18,105 nucleotides of DNA from Fidelibacterota bacterium UBA1611. GTDB taxonomy: Bacteria > Fidelibacterota > Marinisomatia > Marinisomatales > UBA1611. The first letter of the stretch is position 1, and every line of letters begins with the position of its first letter. The stretch is from assembly GCA_002321855.1 (NCBI GenBank), contig DCMX01000082.1, positions 1 through 18,105 on the forward strand. Direction: 5' to 3'. Positions 7,623-15,496 of the stretch are shown piece after piece. The notes beneath the pieces were generated by a model that was not told the DNA's origin, searched no databases, and saw only the letters and a list, made by a program, of their open reading frames with translations. The position numbers were made by a program, and so were the translations under genes.

Positions 7623-8147
7623 ATGAATTTTAACGAGATAAAGTTATTTATATCTGATATTGACGGTGTCTGGACAGATGGTAGCATTTATATAGGCACT
7701 AATGGAATGGAGTTCAAGCAATTTACTGTTCTGGATGGTGTAGGCGTAGCGGCAGCTCGAGCAGCAGAAATAAAAATTGCCCTTATTTCGGCTCGATTCT
7801 CACCTGCTACAGAACACCGTGCAAAGGATCTCCAGATAGATGATGTTTATAATGGAGGATTAAATAAGTTGCCTGCATTTGAAGATTTAAAAAGTAAATA
7901 TTCTTTGTATAATGACGAGATCGCTTATATAGGAGACGACCTGGTAGATATCCCGATCATGGAAAAAGTAGGTTTACCAATTACTGTCCCAAATGCATCA
8001 CCAGAGGTCAAAGCGATTGCTAAGCATATCACATCCGTTGCAGGAGGCGGTGGGGCATTTCGGGAAGCGCTATTTTGGATTATAGAGCAGCAAGGTAGAA
8101 CAAAACAGGTGATGCAGAAAATGAAGGAAATGGTTTTAAATAGTTGA
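7623..8147 (+). CDS. kdsC: 3-deoxy-manno-octulosonate-8-phosphatase (KDO-8-phosphatase)
   Basis: HAD-superfamily phosphatase that removes phosphate from KDO-8-phosphate to give KDO, the step between KdsA and KdsB. It is 174 aa, the usual compact size without a cap domain; the family works as a tetramer. HAD motif 1 is 'DIDGVWTDG' with nucleophile Asp12 and acid/base Asp14. Motif 2 is 'LISAR' (54-58), where Ala replaces the more common Gly of (S/T)GR. Lys82 fits motif III, and motif IV is 'YIGDDLVD' with Asp105/Asp106. 'VAGGGGAFRE' near the C-terminus is the KdsC glycine-rich tail segment. The ATG at 7623 is 2 nt after kdsA, and the stop overlaps the TTG start of lptC. Sequence and context agree fully. 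Confidence 0.95.
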   Translation: MNFNEIKLFISDIDGVWTDGSIYIGTNGMEFKQFTVLDGVGVAAARAAEIKIALISARFSPATEHRAKDLQIDDVYNGGLNKLPAFEDLKSKYSLYNDEIAYIGDDLVDIPIMEKVGLPITVPNASPEVKAIAKHITSVAGGGGAFREALFWIIEQQGRTKQVMQKMKEMVLNS

Positions 8148-8680
8148 AGTACATTTATTGGATAATTTTTATTCTATTGGTTTTTACTTTGGGATGTTCT
8201 GATGATGGTACCCCGTTGATCAATAGAAGAAGCAAGGACCATGCTGATCAAGAAAGTTGGGGCGTAACGATCATCTTGACCAATCAGGGTGTTGAAAGGG
8301 TTCGAGTAAGATCAGGACACTTAGAAAAATACAATAAAAGAGAATTCATTTTACTCGATGAAAACGTAATTGTGGACTTTTATGATAAAAATGAAAAACA
8401 TATCTCGAAACTTACATCGCTTAAAGCAGAAGTAAACCAAGGGTCGAATGATATGAGAGCTATGGGAAATGTTGTGGCAGTATCAGACAGTGGTATAACC
8501 TTATATACTGATACTCTGATCTGGGATTCTAAGAAGGAAAAAATGAGCACAGATAATCCTATCATGCTGACCACGCAAAAGAACGATACTCTTTACGGGA
8601 TCGGATTTGAGTCTGATTCGGATCTTCAGAACTGGAAGGTCATCAAGCCTACGGGAGTCACTGATCGGGGAATGAGATGA
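8144..8680 (+). CDS. lptC: LPS export system protein LptC, possible lipoprotein
   Basis: LptC-family (YrbK) protein that receives LPS from the LptB2FG extractor and passes it to the periplasmic bridge. It is 178 aa. An N-terminal hydrophobic segment (4-17) is followed by Cys18 in 'VFTLGCSDD', which could be a relaxed lipobox; if not cleaved, the segment would serve as the usual LptC membrane anchor. The beta-jellyroll region shows family hallmarks: 'LTSLKAEVN', 'MRAMGNVVAVS', 'TLIWDSKKEK' and 'YGIGFESDSDLQNWKV'. The start is TTG at 8144 because the codon just before it in frame is TAG and no ATG or GTG lies near. It overlaps kdsC by 4 nt (TTGA) and lptB by 4 nt (ATGA). No lptA follows, although lptC-lptA-lptB is the common order. 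Confidence 0.87.
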   Translation: MKYIYWIIFILLVFTLGCSDDGTPLINRRSKDHADQESWGVTIILTNQGVERVRVRSGHLEKYNKREFILLDENVIVDFYDKNEKHISKLTSLKAEVNQGSNDMRAMGNVVAVSDSGITLYTDTLIWDSKKEKMSTDNPIMLTTQKNDTLYGIGFESDSDLQNWKVIKPTGVTDRGMR

Positions 8681-9417
8681 GTAATGGGCATCAATCTCTA
8701 AAGGCAGAAGGTCTTTATAAGAAATATGGTACACGCATGGTGGTTAAAGATGTGGATGTATCTGTAGGCCGAAAAGAAGTTGTAGGACTATTAGGCCCAA
8801 ATGGAGCAGGGAAGACCACCACATTTTATATGATTACAGGGATGATCAAGCCATCAAAAGGTGATATTTTCCTCGACGATGAAAATATTACACAGGATGC
8901 TATGTATATACGTGCTCGAAAAGGCATTGGATACCTGGCACAAGAACCATCAATATTTTCCAAGCTCTCGGTAGAGAACAATCTTAAACTCGTTCTGGAG
9001 ATGCGGAAAGAATTATCCTATGATGAACAACAAGAAAAACTCGATTCCTTATTAAATGATTTATCTGTGAATCATTTAAGAAATAACAAAGGAGGAACTC
9101 TTTCTGGCGGTGAACGTCGCCGAGTAGAGATTGCACGTTCACTGTGCATGGACCCTAATTTTATTTTGTTAGATGAGCCATTTGCTGGTGTTGATCCAAT
9201 AGCGGTGGAAGAGATCCAAGCCATTATTGATTCTTTAAGAGAACGTGAAATTGGAGTTCTTGTGACTGATCACAATGTGCGTGAAACATTATCAATAACA
9301 GACCGGTCATATCTATTGTTCGAAGGCCAGATATTAAAATCTGGGACATCTGAATTTCTTGCTGCTGATGATGAAGCACGTCGGCTCTATCTTGGAGAAA
9401 AATTTAAACTGTACTAA
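8677..9417 (+). CDS. lptB: LPS export ABC transporter ATP-binding protein LptB
   Basis: Cytoplasmic ATPase whose dimer drives LptFG to extract LPS from the inner membrane. The 246 aa protein has Walker A GPNGAGKT (40-47), Q-loop Gln89, signature LSGGE (142-146), Walker B ILLDE (163-167) and H-loop His199. 'LLDEPFAGVDPIAVEEIQ' and 'LSGGERRRVEIAR' are diagnostic of LptB rather than branched-chain amino acid ATPases. The C-terminal extension ends 'RRLYLGEKFKL', also typical. The ATG at 8677 overlaps the lptC stop by 4 nt, and its stop shares a base with the rpoN start (TAATG). LptFG are not encoded in the window, as expected, since they usually sit elsewhere. Confidence 0.97.
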   Translation: MSNGHQSLKAEGLYKKYGTRMVVKDVDVSVGRKEVVGLLGPNGAGKTTTFYMITGMIKPSKGDIFLDDENITQDAMYIRARKGIGYLAQEPSIFSKLSVENNLKLVLEMRKELSYDEQQEKLDSLLNDLSVNHLRNNKGGTLSGGERRRVEIARSLCMDPNFILLDEPFAGVDPIAVEEIQAIIDSLREREIGVLVTDHNVRETLSITDRSYLLFEGQILKSGTSEFLAADDEARRLYLGEKFKLY

Positions 9418-10757
9418 TGCCGACACTAAAACAAACTCAATTTCAGAAACAAAAACTTGCTCCTAGACAGGTCCTTCAAGCTAAACTGTTACAGTTGAAC
9501 ACGGTCAATCTTGAACAGGCGATCCTTAAAGAGCTTGAGCAAAATCCAGTGTTGGAACAGGTAGAACCAGAAGAACCACAAGAGATACTAAAAGAAGAAA
9601 ATGCAGTAGATGATATGGATGCTCCTATTGAAGATATATACTCAGATACATCAACATATTATTTTGAACAAGAAAAGACAGAAATGCCTGTTCCGGATCG
9701 CCACTCATTCTTAGAGGATATCATCGAACGTTTACAAGATTCCGGCTTATCAGATACCGACCAAGAGATTGCAGAAACAATTCTATGGAATACCAATGAA
9801 AGAGGTTATCTAGATACAGACCTTTTTTTAATTGCAGCCGGTTTTGATCTTGAAGAAGAAGATATCGAACCGATTTTAAGAACAGTTCAAAAAATGCACC
9901 CAAAGGGGATTGCGTCCCGCAATCTTCAAGAGTGTTTGACCATTCAGTTAGAAGATGAACCAGAATCTCTTTCCTATAAGATCGTAACAGCTTGTTTTGA
10001 TGATTTCATGCATAAAAGATATGAAAAGATTCAGTCTCGATTGAAATGCTCCACCAATGAACTTCATAAGGCTGTTGAACAAGTGTCCCATCTGAATCCC
10101 CGTCCGGGCGAAGGTTACACAGATCGATTTCAAACCGTTATACCAGATGTTATTGTACGGGAAGAGGGGGATGATTGGGTAATAACCACTAACGATGGAG
10201 GTCTGCCGGAACTCCGTATCAGTCAGAATTATGCACAAGGGATCGATAACGGAAAATATCAAGGCAAAGCTAAAACATTTATCAGGAAGAAAATGGATTC
10301 AGCTAATTGGTTTATCGGGGCGGTAAAACAACGTCGGGAAACCATGGTGAAGGTAATGCGGTCTATTATTCAGAATCAACCGGAGTGGTTCAGTGGGAAT
10401 ATGGATTTTCTGCGCCCGCTGAGGCTTCAAGATATTGCTGATGCGATTGATATGGACATTTCTACTATTAGCCGATCTACTCGGGGTAAATTCACTGATA
10501 CTCCATATGGTATATTTGAACTAAAGCATTTTTTCACCGATGCCATTGAGCTAAACGATGGCCGTGTATTAGGAACATTTATTATTAAGCGAGCCTTAGT
10601 TAAAATTATAGGTTTGGAAGATAAGCAACATCCACTCAGTGATGATACTTTAGTTGAGAAATTGAAAGTTGAAGGGTATAAAATGGCCCGTAGGACCATA
10701 GCTAAATATAGGGATCGATTGGGGATACCTGTAGCGCGTCTTAGAAAAGAGATTTAA
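9417..10757 (+). CDS. rpoN: RNA polymerase sigma-54 factor
   Basis: Alternative sigma factor that recognises -24/-12 promoters and needs AAA+ activators for open-complex formation. It is 446 aa with all three regions. The Gln/Leu-rich activator-interacting region I is at 1-50 ('LKQTQFQKQKLAPRQVLQAK'). An acidic linker (51-95) is followed by the core-binding domain (about 96-290). The C-terminal DNA-binding part has a helix-turn-helix (about 335-358, 'LRLQDIADAIDMDISTISRS') and the RpoN box 'ARRTIAKYRD' (424-433), which is close to the consensus ARRTVAKYRE. It starts at the ATG overlapping the lptB stop. lptB followed by rpoN is a widely conserved order in LPS-making bacteria. The 15 nt to hflK are among the longest gaps in the operon and contain a strong ribosome-binding site. 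Confidence 0.97.
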   Translation: MPTLKQTQFQKQKLAPRQVLQAKLLQLNTVNLEQAILKELEQNPVLEQVEPEEPQEILKEENAVDDMDAPIEDIYSDTSTYYFEQEKTEMPVPDRHSFLEDIIERLQDSGLSDTDQEIAETILWNTNERGYLDTDLFLIAAGFDLEEEDIEPILRTVQKMHPKGIASRNLQECLTIQLEDEPESLSYKIVTACFDDFMHKRYEKIQSRLKCSTNELHKAVEQVSHLNPRPGEGYTDRFQTVIPDVIVREEGDDWVITTNDGGLPELRISQNYAQGIDNGKYQGKAKTFIRKKMDSANWFIGAVKQRRETMVKVMRSIIQNQPEWFSGNMDFLRPLRLQDIADAIDMDISTISRSTRGKFTDTPYGIFELKHFFTDAIELNDGRVLGTFIIKRALVKIIGLEDKQHPLSDDTLVEKLKVEGYKMARRTIAKYRDRLGIPVARLRKEI

Positions 10758-10760
10758 AAT

Positions 10761-10767
10761 AAGGAGG
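10761..10767 (+). promoter_or_regulatory. Strong ribosome-binding site for hflK
   Basis: AAGGAGG sits 5 nt before the hflK ATG. Together with the argF site it is one of only two clear Shine-Dalgarno sequences standing in a true gap within the 13-gene unit, so hflK translation is probably independent of rpoN translation. Confidence 0.8.
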
Positions 10768-10772
10768 ATATT

Positions 10773-11750
10773 ATGGGTAAAAGGATTATTGTAGGAGATC
10801 AGGAGTTTAATATTCCTGATAGATTTCCGAAAAGCGGATTCGCAGTTTTTATATTACTAATTATTATGTTCATGCTTTGGAGCTCAGTCTACAGAGTTGA
10901 GCTTGAAGAAGTAGGGGTCTTAATGACCCTGGGGAAATTTGATAAGGAGGTCAAATCCGGGCTCCACATAAAATGGCCTGCCCCCTTACAAAAAGTGATC
11001 AAGGTACCGGTAAAAAGAGAATTAGAAATGGAATTTGGACAGCGAGGAACTAAAAAACAATCAGGAAGAAGGTTAAATCAATCTGAAATTGAAGAAGAAT
11101 CGCTAATGCTCACTGGTGATCTGAATGTTGCTATGGTGCCATGGAAAACCCAATACAGAATCGGTGATGCCTTTAAGTTTCTTTTTAAGATTCGAGATCC
11201 TATTGGCACATTTCGAGATATGAATGAAGCGGTTATGCGAGAAGTAATTGGTGATAGAAGCGTAAATGAAGTACTCACTACTGGTCGCCAGGAGATTGCG
11301 ACAGATATGGAACACAAACTTCAGGAAATGTGCGACCAATATGATAATGGAATCATTATAAACCGGATCCTGCTTCAGAAAGTACTTCCTCCTAAGCAAG
11401 TACAAGATGCGTTCAATGAGGTCAATACCGCTGAGCAGGAAAAAGAAAAAATGATCAATGAAGCCCTTGGTAATTATAACAAGATCATTCCCCGTGCAAA
11501 AGGTGAGGCAGAACAAACCGTACAGCAAGCAGAAGGGTATGCTACAGACCGGGTAAATCGAGCAAAAGGGGATGTGTCATTATTCAATGATGTGTTAGCA
11601 GCATATAACAGAGCACCAGAAGTAACAAGGCGTAGAATATATCTTGAAACAATGGCTGATGTTTATCCCAATGTTAAACAGAAAATAATCTTGGATAAAG
11701 ACATAGAAGGAGTTTTACCTCTTCTACCACTTGGAAAGGATGGAAAATAA
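10773..11750 (+). CDS. hflK: HflK, SPFH/band-7 membrane protein (FtsH modulator)
   Basis: Membrane protein that in E. coli forms a large HflKC cage around the FtsH protease and modulates its access to membrane substrates. It is 325 aa, with a short cytoplasmic N-terminus, one transmembrane helix (about 23-40), then an SPFH domain (about 41-220) containing 'LMLTGDLNVAMVPWKTQYRI'. A charged helical region rich in Ala, Glu and Gln follows (about 220-280, 'RAKGEAEQTVQQAEGYATDR'). It is shorter than E. coli HflK (about 419) because the Gly-rich N-terminal stretch and long C-terminal tail are missing. The start is ATG 10773 with a strong AAGGAGG. It overlaps hflC by one base. ftsH itself is not in the window. 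The order hflK then hflC and the paired SPFH proteins support the name. Confidence 0.93.
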   Translation: MGKRIIVGDQEFNIPDRFPKSGFAVFILLIIMFMLWSSVYRVELEEVGVLMTLGKFDKEVKSGLHIKWPAPLQKVIKVPVKRELEMEFGQRGTKKQSGRRLNQSEIEEESLMLTGDLNVAMVPWKTQYRIGDAFKFLFKIRDPIGTFRDMNEAVMREVIGDRSVNEVLTTGRQEIATDMEHKLQEMCDQYDNGIIINRILLQKVLPPKQVQDAFNEVNTAEQEKEKMINEALGNYNKIIPRAKGEAEQTVQQAEGYATDRVNRAKGDVSLFNDVLAAYNRAPEVTRRRIYLETMADVYPNVKQKIILDKDIEGVLPLLPLGKDGK

Positions 11751-12682
11751 TGAACAGTATTTTAAAAACGATCTTTGGTCTTATCTTTATTCTCATTGTG
11801 CTTTTAGCTGGTGGAGCGTTCTTCATTGTGAACGAGTCTGAACAGGTTGTTATCACAAAGTTTGGTCAACCTATTGGTGATCCAATCATCACTCCGGGCC
11901 TGAAATCAAAATTGCCATTTATACATACTGCAAACTACTTCGATAAGCGTTTTTTGGCATGGGATGGTGAACCAAAACAGGTCTCAACTCGAGATAAACG
12001 GTTCATTAATATAAATACTTATGCTAGGTGGCGAATTTCTGATCCATTGAAATATGCTCAGAGGCTTTTTGAAGAGTCAAAAGCTCAAACGCGTTTAGGG
12101 TCAATATTAGAAGGTGCAACACAGAATGCTATTGCGAACCATGACATTATTGAGTTGGTCCGAAGTTCTAATCGTGATTATGTTACCCAGGATGAAGAAA
12201 ACAAGGATCAAACTGAAAAAGCAATTATTGAAAGTGGTAGGGATGCCCTGACCAAGGAAATCCTAGAATTAGCGCAAGAGCGGACAAGTGATCTAGGGAT
12301 AGAAGTGTTGGATTTCCAATTCAAACGAATCAATTACGTTTCTGAAGTTCGGAAAGAGGTCTATGAACGGATGATCTCAGAGCGTAAACGTATCGCAGAA
12401 GAATTTCGATCAGAAGGAGCTGGTGAGTCTGCCAGGATCAATGGTCAGAAAGATCGAGACCTTAAGGTGATTACTTCCGATGCGTACCGTCGTTCTCAAG
12501 AGATCAAGGGTAAAGCAGATGCAGAAGCTGCTGATATATATGCAACAGCATACAACAAAGGTCCAGAATTTTACCGTTTTATGCGCACAATGGAGATATA
12601 TAAAGAAACCCTGGATAAAGGAACTATTATGGTCTTAAGCACTGATGGAGATTTCTTGCGCTATTTAGGGTCCATGAAATGA
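11750..12682 (+). CDS. hflC: HflC, SPFH/band-7 membrane protein (FtsH modulator)
   Basis: Partner of HflK in the membrane complex that regulates FtsH. It is 310 aa, with an N-terminal transmembrane helix (about 5-26), then an SPFH domain starting 'NESEQVVITKFGQPIGDPI' and containing 'INTYARWRISDPLKYAQRLF'. A charged helical stretch follows ('RKRIAEEFRSEGAGESARI', about 208-226), then 'KADAEAADIYATAYNKGPEFYRF', which is highly typical of HflC. The ATG at 11750 shares one base with the hflK stop (TAATG) and the gene overlaps hslV by 4 nt. Overlapping reading frames suggest the two subunits are made in matched amounts. Length is close to E. coli HflC (334). Confidence 0.94.
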   Translation: MNSILKTIFGLIFILIVLLAGGAFFIVNESEQVVITKFGQPIGDPIITPGLKSKLPFIHTANYFDKRFLAWDGEPKQVSTRDKRFININTYARWRISDPLKYAQRLFEESKAQTRLGSILEGATQNAIANHDIIELVRSSNRDYVTQDEENKDQTEKAIIESGRDALTKEILELAQERTSDLGIEVLDFQFKRINYVSEVRKEVYERMISERKRIAEEFRSEGAGESARINGQKDRDLKVITSDAYRRSQEIKGKADAEAADIYATAYNKGPEFYRFMRTMEIYKETLDKGTIMVLSTDGDFLRYLGSMK

Positions 12683-13233
12683 CCAAGAGAAATTATAAAA
12701 TATTTTCCACTACGATCTTAGGGGTAAGAGCAAAAGATAAAGTAGCTATAGCTGGAGATGGTCAGGTTACATTAGGAGACATGGCTATAAAGCAGAGAGC
12801 GGTAAAAGTTCGTGAGTTTGATACTGATCGAGGTACTGTGGTAGGAGGTTTTGCTGGTGCAGCAGCGGATGCACTGACCTTATTCGAGAAATTCGAACAA
12901 AAGTTAGAACAGTACAATGGTGATTTGAAACGAGCCATAGTGGAACTGGCAAAAGAATGGAGAACCGATAAGATTCTACGTCATTTAGAAGCAATGTTGG
13001 TGGTAATGGATAAAAAATTCAGTTTTATCATTTCCGGTGATGGTAATGTGATCGAACCTGATGGGCCCATTGTATCAATTGGTTCTGGTGGTGGTTTCGC
13101 GCATGCTGCGGCCTCAGCTTTTTATGAGACCGGGAAATATTCTGCTAAGCAGATTGCTGAAAGATCATTAAAGATTGCTGCAGATATTTGTATCTATACA
13201 AATGATTCCATAACAGTACTAGAGATTAAATGA
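12679..13233 (+). CDS. hslV: ATP-dependent protease HslVU, peptidase subunit HslV
   Basis: Proteasome-like N-terminal-threonine peptidase that forms a double hexamer capped by HslU. It is 184 aa. The mature protein should begin at Thr11-Thr12 ('TTILGV'), after cleavage of a ten-residue propeptide (MTKRNYKIFS); the E. coli enzyme loses only Met. Counting Thr11 as residue 1, the conserved active-site Asp17 ('AGDGQ') and Lys33 fall at precursor positions 27 and 43, so the site is complete. 'GSGGGFAHAAA' and 'ICIYTND' are further family motifs. The ATG overlaps the hflC stop, and the hslV stop overlaps the hslU start (both ATGA). An alternative start closer to Thr11 is not available, so the propeptide seems real. 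Confidence 0.97.
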   Translation: MTKRNYKIFSTTILGVRAKDKVAIAGDGQVTLGDMAIKQRAVKVREFDTDRGTVVGGFAGAAADALTLFEKFEQKLEQYNGDLKRAIVELAKEWRTDKILRHLEAMLVVMDKKFSFIISGDGNVIEPDGPIVSIGSGGGFAHAAASAFYETGKYSAKQIAERSLKIAADICIYTNDSITVLEIK

Positions 13234-14570
13234 AAGAGCTAACCCCCAAACAGATCGTACGGGAATTAGATAAATATATTGTAGGTCAGGCCAAGGCGAA
13301 AAAAGCCGTAGCAATTGCAATGCGCAACCGCTGGCGGCGTCAACAAGTGAATGGATCCATGCGGGATGAGATCATGCCGAATAACATTATTATGATTGGT
13401 ACAACGGGCGTGGGGAAAACGGAGATTTCTAGACGCCTGGCGGCCTTGACCAGTGCTCCTTTTGTTAAGGTAGAAGCTAGCAAATTCACGGAAGTGGGTT
13501 ATGTAGGACGAGATGTAGAATCTATGATTCGAGACTTGATGGATACAGCCGTAAACATGGTTCAGCGAGAGAAAGAAAGTGAAGTGGTCGAGTTGGCAGA
13601 ACATTTAGCCAATGAAAGGATCATTGATATTCTCTTTCCTGATAACCATAAGGGTGATACATCTCAGCCAGAGGAAATTCAAAAACGACATGAACGGACT
13701 CGTGCTAGATTGAGAAAAAAACTAGAAGCTGGAGATTTCGAAGATCGTATCATAGAAATCGAGATCGCGCATGAGACCATAACTGGTATGCAGATCCTGA
13801 GTCCCCTGGGTATGGATGATATCGGCATGAATATTAAAGATATGCTTAGTAATGCTATACCAAAGTCAAAAAAGCCTCGTAAGATGCCTGTGTCTGAAGC
13901 AAGGGAAGTATTGACCGATTCTGAAGCCCAAAAACTTGTTGATCAGGATGATGTCACGCGTATTGCCAGGGAACGAACAGAGAACCATGGGATCGTTTTT
14001 ATTGATGAGATCGATAAGGTCGTGAATGGGAACAGTGGGCACGGACCTGATGTGAGCAGAGAAGGGGTCCAACGAGACCTATTGCCAATCGTGGAAGGAA
14101 GCAATGTAAACACGAAACATGGCGTGGTGGCCACAGATCATATCCTGTTCATAGCTGCTGGTGCTTTTCATATCAGCACTCCATCAGATATGATCCCTGA
14201 AATGCAGGGACGGTTTCCTATACGTGTAGAGTTAGATAAACTTTCTAATGAAGATTTTATTGAAATTCTAACACACCCAAAATCGGCACTTATCAAACAA
14301 TACACAGCTCTTTTGAAAGCAGAGAATGTGGAATTAGAATTCAATGCATCAGCTATCAGAGCTATTGCTGAATTAGCCACAACAGTAAACAATAAAACTG
14401 AGAACATTGGCGCACGCAGACTTCATACTATTATGACCACATTGCTTGAAAAACCACTTTTTGAGCAACCAAAACGCAGTGAGAAGAAGATCAAGGTTAC
14501 AGCAAAGTATGTAAAAGACGCCTTAGAAGGTATTGTAGAGGATCAAGATCTAAGTCGATATATACTCTAA
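13230..14570 (+). CDS. hslU: ATP-dependent protease HslVU, ATPase subunit HslU
   Basis: AAA+ unfoldase (ClpY) that feeds proteins to HslV. It is 446 aa (E. coli 443). The N-terminal signature is 'LDKYIVGQAKAKKAVAIAMR' (13-32), Walker A GTTGVGKTE (57-65), and the pore loop GYVGRD (90-95). A charged I-domain insertion follows (about 110-230). Walker B is 'IVFIDEIDK' with Asp259/Glu260. 'FIAAGAFH' and 'QGRFPIRVEL' are the usual sensor/arginine-finger region. The C-terminus ends 'DLSRYIL', the tail that docks into HslV and activates it. It overlaps hslV by 4 nt; an 11-nt gap with AAGGAG separates it from argF. All functional motifs are intact. Confidence 0.98.
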   Translation: MKELTPKQIVRELDKYIVGQAKAKKAVAIAMRNRWRRQQVNGSMRDEIMPNNIIMIGTTGVGKTEISRRLAALTSAPFVKVEASKFTEVGYVGRDVESMIRDLMDTAVNMVQREKESEVVELAEHLANERIIDILFPDNHKGDTSQPEEIQKRHERTRARLRKKLEAGDFEDRIIEIEIAHETITGMQILSPLGMDDIGMNIKDMLSNAIPKSKKPRKMPVSEAREVLTDSEAQKLVDQDDVTRIARERTENHGIVFIDEIDKVVNGNSGHGPDVSREGVQRDLLPIVEGSNVNTKHGVVATDHILFIAAGAFHISTPSDMIPEMQGRFPIRVELDKLSNEDFIEILTHPKSALIKQYTALLKAENVELEFNASAIRAIAELATTVNNKTENIGARRLHTIMTTLLEKPLFEQPKRSEKKIKVTAKYVKDALEGIVEDQDLSRYIL

Positions 14571-14576
14571 AAGGAG
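14571..14576 (+). promoter_or_regulatory. Strong ribosome-binding site that fixes the argF start
   Basis: AAGGAG directly follows the hslU stop and lies 5 nt before the ATA at 14582. No other plausible start follows at a suitable distance in any frame of the argF product. This site is the main evidence for placing the argF start at ATA rather than at the ATG 132 bases further on. Confidence 0.75.
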
Positions 14577-14581
14577 AAACC

Positions 14582-15496
14582 ATAAAACACTTTCTGCATA
14601 TTTCTGATCATTCAAAAAAAGAATTATGGGATATTCTTCATCTTTCAAAAGAACTGAAAGAAAAATTTCATGGTCAGGCAGATTATTCTCCATTTCAAAA
14701 CCAATCCCTGGCCATGATCTTTGCCAAACCTTCAGCCAGAACCCGGGTTTCCTTTGAGACAGGTTTTGAGTGGATGGGCGGTCATGCTCTATTCTTAGGC
14801 CCTAACGATATTGGGATCGGTAAGCGGGAAGCGATCAAAGATATATCCCGCTTGTTCAGTCGATATAATGATCTGGTCATGGCCAGGCTCTTCGACCATG
14901 ACCATATCACTGAACTGGCCGAGTACGCATCTGTTCCTATTATAAATGGCCTAACTGATTATAACCATCCATGTCAGATCATGGCCGATATTTTCACTGT
15001 TTGGGAGCATCGTGCAGATCTGGAAGATCTTAAGGTTGTATATATAGGTGATGGAAATAATATCGTACATTCGTGGCTCCATTTGGCCATGCGATTTCCC
15101 ATGCATTTTGTATGCTCTTGCCCGGAAGGATATGAGCCTGATCCTGATACGATTCAAAAGGCCAGGGATGTGGGTATCTCCAATGTAGAAGTGATCTATG
15201 ATCCAAACCTTGCTGTTAAAGATGCAGATGTGGTCTACACTGATGTATGGGCATCAATGGGGAAGAAAGATGAAACAGATATGCGAGAAAAGATCTTTAA
15301 GGATTATCAGGTGGATGAATCTCTCATGGAAAGTTCAGGAAAACACACATTCTTTATGCATTGTCTACCGGCAGAGCGGGGTCGTGAAGTGACTGATGGG
15401 GTCATGGAAGCAGATTATTCGATCGTGTTTGACCAGGCAGAGAATAGGATGCATGTGCAGAATGCGATCATGGTGTATCTAAGTGAGAATAAATGA
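14582..15496 (+). CDS. argF: Ornithine carbamoyltransferase, apparent ATA start codon
   Basis: Transfers the carbamoyl group from carbamoyl phosphate to ornithine, giving citrulline in arginine synthesis. From ATA 14582 the protein is 304 aa, a normal length. Motifs are carbamoyl-phosphate-binding 'KPSARTR' (49-55), 'HPCQ' (129-132), the ornithine loop 'DVWASMG' (221-227) with Asp221, 'HCLP' (260-263) and Arg289. The first ATG (14714, Met45) lies just before the SARTR motif and would delete the N-terminal helices. The 44 residues before it read 'KHFLHISDHSKKELWDIL' and on, as other family members begin, and AAGGAG lies 5 nt before ATA. So the start is either a rare ATA or an ATG altered by mutation or sequence error. 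A non-standard variant such as acetylornithine transcarbamylase is less likely because the SMG and HCLP motifs are standard. Confidence 0.92.
   Translation: MKHFLHISDHSKKELWDILHLSKELKEKFHGQADYSPFQNQSLAMIFAKPSARTRVSFETGFEWMGGHALFLGPNDIGIGKREAIKDISRLFSRYNDLVMARLFDHDHITELAEYASVPIINGLTDYNHPCQIMADIFTVWEHRADLEDLKVVYIGDGNNIVHSWLHLAMRFPMHFVCSCPEGYEPDPDTIQKARDVGISNVEVIYDPNLAVKDADVVYTDVWASMGKKDETDMREKIFKDYQVDESLMESSGKHTFFMHCLPAERGREVTDGVMEADYSIVFDQAENRMHVQNAIMVYLSENK

Noticed and set aside
7623..8147. KdsC motif 2 'SAR' instead of (S/T)GR as a sign of inactivity
   Set aside because: Both catalytic Asp of motif 1, the motif III Lys and the motif IV Asp pair are intact, so the change is probably tolerated.
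11103..11528. 141-codon open frame on the minus strand opposite hflK
   Set aside because: No family resemblance and fully antisense to a conserved gene; no promoter or ribosome-binding site seen.
14714..15496. Reading argF as a truncated or broken gene starting at the ATG at 14714
   Set aside because: The frame is open upstream to the hslU stop and encodes a family-typical N-terminus behind a strong Shine-Dalgarno; an ATA start explains it better than truncation.
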